From a virus, in IMG/VR virus record IMGVR_UViG_3300037189_025323, positions 1 to 64,000 of that record: 64,000 nucleotides of DNA; one strand, given 5' to 3'. Position numbers and translations under genes: made by a program. Of this stretch, positions 50,761-58,209 are shown piece by piece (the stretch's first letter is position 1; each line of letters opens with the position of its first letter). The notes under the pieces were generated by a model. The model worked only from the letters and a program-made list of their open reading frames with translations. It ran no database searches and was not told the origin of the DNA.

Positions 50761-50925
50761 TTATCGAGCCCTACCCGGACCCCTCTTCTTCTTCCCACAC
50801 AAGAGGAGTCTTGCCACTTTCAATAAGTCCTTGGCAAGCAAGCCTAACCCAGAACCAGGAGAACCGTAATCCCTCCTAGTCCTCAGTGGAGAACCAAACT
50901 CATGTTTGTTATCATTGTTTTTCAT
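50761..50925 (-). CDS. Small basic ORF (54 aa), possible peptide
   Basis: A 54-codon frame fills most of a 334-base gap otherwise free of genes. The product is strongly basic. Its C-terminal half has a Leu-rich stretch (G-L-L-A-K-D-L-L-K-V-A-R-L-L-L) that would form an amphipathic helix, then K-K-K-R-G-P-G-R-A-R. There is no good Shine-Dalgarno before the ATG, which lowers confidence. A terminator begins 25 bases after its stop. It could be a membrane-active or nucleic-acid-binding peptide, or a chance frame. Confidence 0.45.
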   Translation of the reverse strand: MKNNDNKHEFGSPLRTRRDYGSPGSGLGLLAKDLLKVARLLLCGKKKRGPGRAR

Positions 50926-50953
50926 TACCGAAAGAAAAAATATAAATTTTTTC

Positions 50954-51532
50954 TTAAGACTTAGTTTTCAGCCCGATTACATCAATTATCTCCTCAATTC
51001 GAGAAGCAGTATCACTCGTTTTCAAAATGTGATACTTAATTCCCCAGTCCTCCATTATCCCCTTCTCTAAGGCATGAATTTGAAATTGATACCAGGGATT
51101 CAAAGTCCTCTTCTTGTTGTTCTCAAGAGGAACATCCATCCAGGGGCAAAGGAAAATATGAGTATAGATAGAAGCATGCTTCTTACAAGCAAAGAAGATT
51201 TTCCGAAGAAGAGCAGTATCAATGTCATGCAACTCATTAACAGCATAAGCCGCAAGATCAATCAACGTCCTATCTGTTACCCAAGGAGAACCAACCGTAA
51301 GAGTATTGATCGTCTTATCAAGAATCTCTTTCTGCCTATCTGGGCTGGCTAAGAACCTTTCAATCTGAATCCCCGAACAATAGTCATAGCAATCTCTAAT
51401 AAGAATCTCTTTTGTAATTGACTTTGCCTCAATCAAGCCAATTCCTATTTTCTCGCTCAAGCACTTAGCAAGAGAACTTTTTCCGGTACCCGCTGCACCT
51501 GTTATTCCAACACGAAAAGCTGTAGTGATCAT
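50954..51532 (-). CDS. P-loop NTPase/kinase (NadR- or dNMP-kinase-like)
   Basis: The ATG at 51532 has GGAGAGG upstream; the product is 192 residues. The Walker A loop G-I-T-G-A-A-G-T-G-K-S-S is near residues 9-20, and V-T-D-R-T-L-I-D-L lies where kinases keep the D-R-x-x-x-D motif. This fits the AAA_28/NadR-type family, with nucleoside or nucleotide kinases as close alternatives. In a phage with its own ribonucleotide reductase, a nucleotide kinase is plausible. Confidence 0.8.
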   Translation of the reverse strand: MITTAFRVGITGAAGTGKSSLAKCLSEKIGIGLIEAKSITKEILIRDCYDYCSGIQIERFLASPDRQKEILDKTINTLTVGSPWVTDRTLIDLAAYAVNELHDIDTALLRKIFFACKKHASIYTHIFLCPWMDVPLENNKKRTLNPWYQFQIHALEKGIMEDWGIKYHILKTSDTASRIEEIIDVIGLKTKS

Positions 51533-51546
51533 TTTCACCTCTCCGT

Positions 51547-52482
51547 TTACTTTATTAATCTCCAAACATCTTTGAGAATACTAACAAACCTAAATGTAAT
51601 AAAATACTTCTCCAATTCTTTCGGATCATAAGTTTTCAAAACCCTAGGCTTTGGAACATAAGGAAGAATATCCATTTGTTTCAATGATTTGGCTAGCATC
51701 ACTCTTGGAATACTATCCAAAAGAACCTGTTCCTTTTTGGATTTTTTAGGCTTAGCCTTAATGGCTTCAATTATGTTTTCCAAACTGCCATGCTCACGAA
51801 CATACTTACAAGAAGTTACAGGACCCCATCCCTCACAACCAAAAATATTATCCTTGGTTGGTCCCTGTTCCCCCTCCAAGGCACCAAGATCAACCCAAAG
51901 ACTTGGATCAAATTGAAACTCAAGCTTGAATCTCTCTTTGGTCCAACGCTCTTGTTTCATGGCATCATAAACAATAACATTGTCATCTATAACCTGCATA
52001 AAATCATGATCTGAAGAAACAATAACAGTGTCTCCTCCATTTGCCTGATTTTGTTTTGCATAGGTATAAATAACATCATCACCTTCTGCCCCATCAATGC
52101 CAACCTGAAGACACCTGACAAGGTTCAAAGCATCCTTCATCTCATCCATTTGCTCATGAATTTCTTCAAGGATTTGAGCCTTGTCAGGGTCTTGAGCCGA
52201 AAGCTCAGCCGTGCTTCTCCGATTGGCTTTGTAAGCAGAAGGAATCAACCCCGCTTCAACAGCCTTAGTGGATTCATCTAGTCGGCGTTGATATCCTCTA
52301 TCCCAAGCAATAACCCGAAAGTGATCAGGAAACTCCTTGTGTAAGGAAATCAAAGCCCTAAAGAATCCATACAACAACCCCGTACATCTTCCATTATAAC
52401 TAAGCTCCTTATGAGCCCAATAAGAACGATGGCTAAGGTTGTTCCCATCAATCAAGAGAAGCTTTGGCTTACCATCAGGCAT
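51547..52482 (-). CDS. 5'-3' exonuclease / flap nuclease (PolA N-terminal type)
   Basis: Start at the ATG at 52482 with GGAGG seven bases upstream (311 residues). The FEN/5'-3' exonuclease family shows L-L-I-D-G-N-N-L-S-H at the start, W-D-R-G, E-G-D-D-V-I, V-S-S-D-H-D-F (the D-x-D cluster) and later G-C-E-G-W-G-P-V-T-S as the helix-hairpin-helix DNA grip. It should remove RNA primers and flaps during replication. Its gene overlaps the end of recA by eight bases. Confidence 0.92.
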   Translation of the reverse strand: MPDGKPKLLLIDGNNLSHRSYWAHKELSYNGRCTGLLYGFFRALISLHKEFPDHFRVIAWDRGYQRRLDESTKAVEAGLIPSAYKANRRSTAELSAQDPDKAQILEEIHEQMDEMKDALNLVRCLQVGIDGAEGDDVIYTYAKQNQANGGDTVIVSSDHDFMQVIDDNVIVYDAMKQERWTKERFKLEFQFDPSLWVDLGALEGEQGPTKDNIFGCEGWGPVTSCKYVREHGSLENIIEAIKAKPKKSKKEQVLLDSIPRVMLAKSLKQMDILPYVPKPRVLKTYDPKELEKYFITFRFVSILKDVWRLIK

Positions 52483-53650
52483 CTTGTTCCTCCACCAATT
52501 CCGCATCTACTTGTTTAACGCTACCATCGGGAAGAGCCTCCTCTAAAGAAGTCACAGGGGTTCTCTTAATCATCCCCTTTGGCTTTTTGATAGCAACAGC
52601 AGATTCCCCTTCCTCTGCCTCCAAAGCATCTACCGGATCTTTAGGAGCATTTTTTACAGCCTCCTCCAATTCTGCAAAGAATTGTGGGGTTTTCTTAGCA
52701 AAATCAATGAAGTCTTTTCTGCCTGCTCCAACAACTTGATCCTTATAAGAGATTTTTGCCCCTCTCTTTGTAACAACCTTAATCGCAATTGCCTTATCGC
52801 AAATAGCAGCAACCCGATCAATTCCTGTTCCAAAGGAAATGTAGAAGATAGCCTTCTTGAAAGGAGCAGCAGTCTTGTTCTTCTTTACATCTGCCTGAAC
52901 CTTGCTCCCAACAATAATCTCTCCATCCTTCTCTTTTGAAATAGAAGAGATATTCACCCGAATAGAAGCGTAATGGCGCAAGGCTCTACCACCGGGAGTT
53001 GTTGTTTTATCCCCATACATGACACCAATCTTTTCACGCATCTGATTGGTCCAAAAGATAGTAGTACCCCGCTTACCAGCCTCAGCGCAAAGAATTCGCA
53101 TTGTTTGAGACATCAAGCGAGCTTGTTGCCCAACATGTTGATCGCCAATGTCACCATCAAGCTCAGCCTGAGGAGTCAAAGCAGCAACCGAATCGACAAT
53201 GATAAGACCAACCCCAAGCTGAATCAAATGACGAACAACCTTAAGAGCCTGTTCACCACTTTCAGGCTGATTCACAAGAAGCAAATCAGTATCTACACCC
53301 AAATTCCTAGCATACTCTTCATCAAATGAAAACTCAGTGTCAACCAAAGCAACATCTTCATCCGGAGCATCTTTTTGGAACTCAGCGATAGCATGCAAGC
53401 AGGTAGTGGATTTACCGCCAGATTCAGGCCCAAAAAGTTCAATAAACCTCCCCTTTGGCCAACCTCCTCCCAATGCAGAATCCAATTCGGGACAACCAGA
53501 AGAAAAACGAGCAATAGGAATAGTATCACCAGAACCCAAAAAGGTAATAATATCCTGGGCTTTTTCAGCCTTCTTAATCGTATCACAAATCTTCCGCAAC
53601 CGTTCAAACCGCTTTTGCCGATCAGGAGTCATCTGAATATTTGAAGCCAT
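52475..53650 (-). CDS. recA: RecA recombinase
   Basis: The ATG at 53650 is preceded by TAGGAGAG and gives 391 residues; the longer frame extends through the terminator. The RecA core is complete: Walker A G-P-E-S-G-G-K-S-T-T, the acidic strand L-V-D-T-E, L-I-I-V-D-S-V-A-A-L-T-P (Walker B), G-D-x-H-V-G-Q-Q-A-R-L-M-S and T-N-Q-M-R-x-K-I-G-V (L2). An acidic/charged C-tail of about 70 residues follows. It drives strand exchange. It works here beside gp32-like and UvsY-like partners, a mix of bacterial and T4-type parts. Confidence 0.96.
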   Translation of the reverse strand: MASNIQMTPDRQKRFERLRKICDTIKKAEKAQDIITFLGSGDTIPIARFSSGCPELDSALGGGWPKGRFIELFGPESGGKSTTCLHAIAEFQKDAPDEDVALVDTEFSFDEEYARNLGVDTDLLLVNQPESGEQALKVVRHLIQLGVGLIIVDSVAALTPQAELDGDIGDQHVGQQARLMSQTMRILCAEAGKRGTTIFWTNQMREKIGVMYGDKTTTPGGRALRHYASIRVNISSISKEKDGEIIVGSKVQADVKKNKTAAPFKKAIFYISFGTGIDRVAAICDKAIAIKVVTKRGAKISYKDQVVGAGRKDFIDFAKKTPQFFAELEEAVKNAPKDPVDALEAEEGESAVAIKKPKGMIKRTPVTSLEEALPDGSVKQVDAELVEEQDA

Positions 53651-53663
53651 AAACCACTCTCCT

Positions 53664-53690
53664 AAAAAAGGGGATGGACAATCCATCCCC
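53664..53690 (-). terminator. Terminator whose T run abuts the recA ribosome site
   Basis: A perfect 9-bp GC-rich stem (53670-53678 with 53682-53690) with a 3-base loop is followed on the minus strand by TTTTTT, directly before AGGAG of recA. Read as RNA, it would end the transcript of the SSB gene or throttle read-through into recA. Confidence 0.9.
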
Positions 53691-53706
53691 CGGTTTAACC
53701 TCTATC

Positions 53707-53994
53707 TCAACCGCCTTTTTTCTGCTCGCACTTAACTGCAAATGGGCATTCTTTGCATTCATGACTCTTCTTGTCATAAGTCCCAAAACATTCCCAGTCT
53801 TTTTCAGGATCAATGTTTGAGAAATCAAGAGCCGATTTCGAGCTAGCAGAAGACTCTGACTTTAGAACCGGAATCTCTTTCTCCGGTTCTGGCTGGGAAA
53901 CAGGAGCCGAAACTGGCTTAACAGGCTTAGATTCTACAGGAGCAACCTGAGACTGCCTTGACGGTTCCGGCTTTTTCTCCTGAACCTCAGTTAC
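53707..53994 (-). other. Minus-one frame extension of the SSB gene (candidate frameshift product)
   Basis: Directly after the SSB stop a 95-codon open frame continues in the -1 frame and ends at TGA (53707-53709). It begins right at the A9 run (53995-54003) that ends the SSB frame; slipping at A-AAA-AAG, the same heptamer used by dnaX, would add the tail. The tail is Pro/Val/Glu-rich, then ends in a cysteine module C-x-G-x2-D-K-K-x2-E-C-x2-C-x5-C. An identical-spacing module is at the N-terminus of the protein at 59111-59869. No start codon begins this frame, so it has no independent reason to exist. Confidence 0.7.
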
Positions 53995-54932
53995 TTTTTT
54001 TTTACACCCGAAGAACCACCAATTGCATCCTCATCCTCATCACCAAGAGCATCATCTTGCTCTTCCTCTTCAGCCATCTTCCGGGGAATCTTCCCAGCAG
54101 ACTTAGGAGGAGTAGCAGGAGCAGCTTCCTCCTCTCCAGAATTCAGATCCAGCAACTCCCGAAGATCAGGATGGAGTGCATCCATAAGCAAATCAAAAGC
54201 TGTTTGCTTACCACAAATGGTCTTCAAATCATGGAGATCCCAAGAACGCTCTTCAGCAGTCAAAGGAGTAACCTTGACGGAAAGAGGCTTCCCAAACAAT
54301 ACAGCCTTAGCTGCATAAGTAGTCTTAGCCCCACTCCCCTTGGTAACACAGATATCAATGCCTTCATCAGTATCAGTGATATCAAAACCACACTGATTGA
54401 AGACACCTTCGATATCACGCCACAATTCCTTTCCAACCGTAGCAATCTTCAAACCAGGGACCTTGATTTCGTTCCCATTATCAACCTTGATGATATACGG
54501 GTCATCACGATCAATAATGTTCCACTTCAAAGCAACACGAGCATAAGAAGCCTGCTTAAGAGCCTCAAAGAACTTCTTCTCTTCAGCGTTGGGGTTCTCC
54601 TTAAGAGCCTGTTTTGCCAAAGCAGAAAGCTTGCAGAAGGGGCAAGTACGATCCTTCTTCATTTCTTCCTTGGCAATGTCCCAATCAAGGCAATTCACCG
54701 TAGCGGGAATCTTCCCTTCACCCTGAAAAGACTTGCCTTGGCACAGCCCACGTTCCCCACGTTTCGGATTGGGACAAACATAGTGAGTATGAACCTCAGT
54801 CATTTCCCCAACCAGACGGACAATGTTATCAGCATCTTTCCAAGAATGGAAGATACCCCGGAAAGAACTGAAGTTAGTCCGAACCGGTTCCCGTTCCTTC
54901 ATCCGACGAATCTTGTCCAGTACGCTACTCAT
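53991..54932 (-). CDS. gp32-like single-strand DNA-binding protein
   Basis: The ATG at 54932 has AAGGGAG seven bases upstream, giving 313 residues; the frame continues to 54992 within the UvsY-like gene. The core resembles T4 gp32: H-T-H-Y-V-C-P-N-P ... T-C-P-F-C-K near residue 115 for a zinc site, an OB-like strand set, and W-N-I-I-D-R-D-D-P. The C-terminus is acidic (E-E-E-E-Q-D-D, D-E-D-E-D), typical of SSB tails that contact replication partners. It ends at G-S-S-G-V-K-K-K where an A9 run allows -1 slippage. It coats single strands and should work with the RecA and UvsY-like proteins. Confidence 0.85.
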   Translation of the reverse strand: MSSVLDKIRRMKEREPVRTNFSSFRGIFHSWKDADNIVRLVGEMTEVHTHYVCPNPKRGERGLCQGKSFQGEGKIPATVNCLDWDIAKEEMKKDRTCPFCKLSALAKQALKENPNAEEKKFFEALKQASYARVALKWNIIDRDDPYIIKVDNGNEIKVPGLKIATVGKELWRDIEGVFNQCGFDITDTDEGIDICVTKGSGAKTTYAAKAVLFGKPLSVKVTPLTAEERSWDLHDLKTICGKQTAFDLLMDALHPDLRELLDLNSGEEEAAPATPPKSAGKIPRKMAEEEEQDDALGDEDEDAIGGSSGVKKK

Positions 54933-54969
54933 GACGCTACTCCCTTGTTTGCCTTTTTTTACCTTGGCA

Positions 54970-55551
54970 TTAGCCTTGAAGTTTTTCCTCATGCCTTTGC
55001 CTAATCACAGATTTAACCCTACTAACACTGCTTGTCATCGAACCCGTATTCCTTGCCTTTTCCTCAGACAAAGAGGAATTAGAGTTATAGTTTTCCATGT
55101 TGTTTAAATTGGCATATTCACGGATCGTAAAGGATTTTTGCCTCCAAGCCTCAAGATATGAATCCATCGTATCATAATCAAATTGAGCTTCCTCAATCCG
55201 CCTTTCCCAATCCTCAATCTGAATCTCATTATCAACGATGAATCTTGCCTCAATATCTGCTACGGTGGTTTTCCCGGTTCCAGCACCAAGACTAGCCTTA
55301 GCTTCTGCATATTTCTTCTTAGACCAACGATCATAAGCCTTCTTTAAATTACTCAACTGCCTACTAGCTTCCTTCTTCACTGCACCATAATAAGCAATTG
55401 CGTTTGGTTGCATAATAACATGCATATCCAAATCAAGCTTACTAACGTCAAGAAGATCTGGACCTGCATCCTCAAGACGAATCCCACAAATGTCTTGCTG
55501 GCCTAATTTCATAGACATTTCAGCAATATTTTGAATCACAGCCATTGTCAT
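54970..55551 (-). CDS. UvsY-like recombination mediator
   Basis: Start at the ATG at 55551 (AAAGGAG five bases upstream), 193 residues. The protein is helical and follows the UvsY pattern: early L-D-L-D-M-H-V-I-M-Q-P, a helix with K-K-E-A-S-R-Q-L-S-N-L-K, A-R-F-I-V-D-N-E-I-Q-I-E-D-W and a final D-S-Y-L-E-A-W-R-Q-K-S-F-T-I-R. UvsY-type proteins load the recombinase onto gp32-coated DNA. Its gene sits between the SSB gene and the unknown gene that precedes it, in keeping with that job. The family call is by pattern and context, so moderate. Confidence 0.7.
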   Translation of the reverse strand: MTMAVIQNIAEMSMKLGQQDICGIRLEDAGPDLLDVSKLDLDMHVIMQPNAIAYYGAVKKEASRQLSNLKKAYDRWSKKKYAEAKASLGAGTGKTTVADIEARFIVDNEIQIEDWERRIEEAQFDYDTMDSYLEAWRQKSFTIREYANLNNMENYNSNSSLSEEKARNTGSMTSSVSRVKSVIRQRHEEKLQG

Positions 55552-55561
55552 AAAAACTCCT

Positions 55562-56245
55562 TTACTGATTCGACTTAATCTGATTTTCCAAAATCTGAAC
55601 TTCCTTCCTGAACTCTGCAATCATTATACCCTTGTCCCGAAACTTTTTTAGGATTTCCAAAACTTTTGTTCTAATTTCCATATCTTCTGTAGAACGAGCA
55701 ACAACCCTAGCCCGATTAATCAAATTAATGCTTTCAGATTGCTGCATAAACTCTTCTTTTTTCGTCTTAATTGCATCCTTATTGTCATAGATAAAGGTGT
55801 TCCAAGCTTTTGAAGAAACAGCAGTCGTAAATTCCGGAGGATTCAAGTATTGACGCTCTTCAAGATAGTCATCGAAAAACCAAGCCAAGTAAAAATCTGC
55901 ATCAATGTGATTTTGACTAATTTTCCCGGAAATAAACTGGTCAATCATTTTAGAATCAAGAGGTTTTATGGTGTTAGGATATTCATATCCCAAATTAACC
56001 AAAAACCGATTCTTGAAGCTTGAAATAAACCTCTTTTTCTCATCGTTAACCGGATTCTTAACGGGTCCCTTATCCTTCTCATACAAATGAACGTCAGCCG
56101 CTCTTGCTAACAATTCAATTTGATGATGAAGCTCAGGAATCTTATTTATCCCACAAAGCTCAGAAAACGAATAAACCATCCCAATGAAATATTCTACGTT
56201 GTTCTTAGGAACCGGAACCCTAAACACATTTTCTTTCTCGCTCAT
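55562..56245 (-). CDS. Unknown helical protein in the recombination block (227 aa)
   Basis: The ATG at 56245 has GGAG seven bases upstream. The protein is mostly helical with several aromatic residues and an alternating acidic/basic C-terminus. No family recognised; a helicase loader or replisome helper would fit the neighbours (UvsY-like and SSB genes downstream, HEAT-repeat gene upstream), but no motif shows this. It overlaps the HEAT-repeat gene by 26 bases. Confidence 0.65.
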   Translation of the reverse strand: MSEKENVFRVPVPKNNVEYFIGMVYSFSELCGINKIPELHHQIELLARAADVHLYEKDKGPVKNPVNDEKKRFISSFKNRFLVNLGYEYPNTIKPLDSKMIDQFISGKISQNHIDADFYLAWFFDDYLEERQYLNPPEFTTAVSSKAWNTFIYDNKDAIKTKKEEFMQQSESINLINRARVVARSTEDMEIRTKVLEILKKFRDKGIMIAEFRKEVQILENQIKSNQ

Positions 56246-56678
56246 CAAAATACTCCTTGACTTGACTAACTATATTTTGATCCTGATCAAATAATAACGG
56301 GAACAAACAATCAACATTTCCCGAACGTCTAAACATGGCGATAGCTTCTTGCTTCATCATAGAATCATTTGATTCTAAAATCCCAACTAGATCTTCAAGA
56401 TTTCCCCCTCGCTTCCCTAGATGCCTCATAGCCTCAAATACAATTGATTTATCTTGCTCGTCTCTCAACACATTAAACAACAAACTAACATTCCCCTTTG
56501 CCCCTATAATCCTAATTGCAGCCATCCGTACAAGGGAATCTACATGATTTAAAAAAGGCTCTATCGGGGAAACATCAACTTTTATGCACTTCAAGATATT
56601 ACGAATATCACTTTCGTAAACCTTTCCGGATTTAAGCCGGGATGCACAAGTCAAAACAGCCCTTTCAGGAAAAGTCAT
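56220..56678 (-). CDS. HEAT-repeat-like protein
   Basis: The 152-residue protein has about four tandem helical pairs with the HEAT pattern, such as V-R-M-A-A-I-R-I-I-G, F-E-A-M-R-H-L-G-K-R-G and K-Q-E-A-I-A-M-F-R-R-S-G, each about 32 residues apart. Such arrays are protein-binding scaffolds. AGGAGAGGG precedes the ATG, which overlaps the end of the split-helicase gene. A partner could be the helicase halves upstream. Confidence 0.75.
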   Translation of the reverse strand: MTFPERAVLTCASRLKSGKVYESDIRNILKCIKVDVSPIEPFLNHVDSLVRMAAIRIIGAKGNVSLLFNVLRDEQDKSIVFEAMRHLGKRGGNLEDLVGILESNDSMMKQEAIAMFRRSGNVDCLFPLLFDQDQNIVSQVKEYFDERERKCV

Positions 56679-57651
56679 ATCCCTCTCCTAGAACATCTGT
56701 AAGGTCCATATGCTCTTTAGACTCCAATAATTCCTTACGATTGCTAATACCCCTATCCTTTAGGGCTATTGCCTGTCCCTTTGTTATACCGCCGATTTTG
56801 ATAAGTTTGACAAGCTCCGAAGAAATTGCTTTTTTAGACCTAAGCAAAAGATCATCAAAAAAACTCTGCATTCCCCAATTAGATACATCAGAATCAATAG
56901 CAGAAAGAACCTTGTAAATTCTTCCAAAGTCACTCTTTAACTCGATTGATTGATTCTTTAACTTGCCAACCGGAGGACCACCAAAAACATGCCACCATAA
57001 AAGAACAGTCAATACACAACCATCATCTATCTCCAAGGGAACAGGAAGACGGTTGCGACAATCCTCTATTATCTCACCCAACTTGCTACAATCACCAGAA
57101 CGACGATTGTTCCTTACATTACCCAAAGCCCAAGCCAAGGCAAGATCATCATTCTCTAAGCCAAGCTCAAAAATGAAAGAGAAATTATTCTTCCAATCAC
57201 AAACATCTGAAGAATGGAAATAATAAGAAGCAGTAATACTCCCCAGAGGAGTAATCTTTACGAAATTACCATCCCAAATTACACAACCATGCTCAGACAA
57301 AAACTCAAAAATCTTTTCCCACTTAACCTCAAATCCAAGATAAGAATGAAAACTTCTTTCATGCCATAACTCAGCACTAACTACATCCAAAACTTCTTCT
57401 GATGCAATCTCAGGAAGAATATGAAAAGCCAAAAGATTCTTTTTACTCAAGACAGAAGATATGCTCAACTCACTTGCAAGATTTAATCCATTCTCTACAT
57501 AATCAGCATCGCTTTCAGCCACAATTAAATCAGCATGGCACTCCCCTAACTCATGCCCTCTTCCCGCTCGTCCGCACATTTGGCGTAAACTTCCAATGGG
57601 AATTCTCTCACCACGCCGACTTGCGCCAACAATAATTACTCTATCAGCCAT
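56665..57651 (-). CDS. Split Ski2/Hel308-like helicase, C-terminal half
   Basis: The 328-residue protein begins M-A-D-R-V-I-I-V-G, exactly where an intact Hel308-type helicase continues after T-S-T-L-G-A-G-V-N-L-P, and soon has Q-M-C-G-R-A-G-R-G, helicase motif VI. Winged-helix and ratchet-type helical regions follow, with late R-G-I-S-N-R-K-E-L-L as a helix-hairpin-helix-like end. The N-terminal half with ATP-binding motifs is encoded at 58210-59109. Its start overlaps the stop of the uracil-DNA glycosylase gene between the halves. Each half alone should be inactive; together they could form a working helicase. Confidence 0.85.
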   Translation of the reverse strand: MADRVIIVGASRRGERIPIGSLRQMCGRAGRGHELGECHADLIVAESDADYVENGLNLASELSISSVLSKKNLLAFHILPEIASEEVLDVVSAELWHERSFHSYLGFEVKWEKIFEFLSEHGCVIWDGNFVKITPLGSITASYYFHSSDVCDWKNNFSFIFELGLENDDLALAWALGNVRNNRRSGDCSKLGEIIEDCRNRLPVPLEIDDGCVLTVLLWWHVFGGPPVGKLKNQSIELKSDFGRIYKVLSAIDSDVSNWGMQSFFDDLLLRSKKAISSELVKLIKIGGITKGQAIALKDRGISNRKELLESKEHMDLTDVLGEGYDFS

Positions 57652-58198
57652 TTTGTGAAATAAACTCCCGAATCTTCTTTAAGTCTTTAATAAAAAGATC
57701 TCTAGTCTCCACATTGTTCATCACCAAAGGAGAAGGATGCAACAAAGGAAGAACCGGAATCATATATCGGGAAGAAATAATAAACTTCCCATGATGCTTC
57801 ATCAAGCCATGCATCCCTGTTAATGACTCGAAAGCTGATGATCCCAAAGTAACAATCAAAACTGGATTGACTTCCTTTATCTCTCTATCAAGATGAACTC
57901 GACAAGCTGAAAAATTCTGCTCTGTAAGTAAATACTTTTCCGGAACCAAACACCGAATTACATTTGAAAAATAAAAGAATGAACGGTTTAGCCCAACATG
58001 TTCTTTTATTGCTTCATCAAAATTCTTACCAGAAACCCCAACGAAAGGCTCTCCCTCCCTTACCTCGTCCTTTCCCGGACTCTGACCAATAACCATGATA
58101 GAAGCTTGTTCATTCATATTAGAAAAAACAACTCCCCTGCCACCTAAAGGGCAAGCTTTACAAGACAAACAATTTTCTTTAATTTCCTGCAAAGACAT
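57644..58198 (-). CDS. Uracil-DNA glycosylase, 4Fe-4S type (family 4/5)
   Basis: The 184-residue protein has four cysteines placed for an iron-sulphur cluster: C-x2-C-K-A-C-P-L at the N-terminus (10, 13, 16), then Cys83 and Cys99. The active-site parts are G-Q-S-P-G-K-D-E (motif A), E-P-F-V-G-V-S-G-K and L-L-H-P-S-P (motif B). It should remove uracil from DNA. It is lodged between the two halves of a split helicase gene, with no clear ribosome site at its start, so translation is likely coupled to the upstream half. Confidence 0.92.
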   Translation of the reverse strand: MSLQEIKENCLSCKACPLGGRGVVFSNMNEQASIMVIGQSPGKDEVREGEPFVGVSGKNFDEAIKEHVGLNRSFFYFSNVIRCLVPEKYLLTEQNFSACRVHLDREIKEVNPVLIVTLGSSAFESLTGMHGLMKHHGKFIISSRYMIPVLPLLHPSPLVMNNVETRDLFIKDLKKIREFISQNG

Positions 58199-58209
58199 AA
58201 AACACCATA

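Noticed and set aside
53958-55004. Long plus-strand frame opposite the SSB gene
   Set aside because: Composition is that of a shadow frame; the SSB gene on the other strand explains the region.
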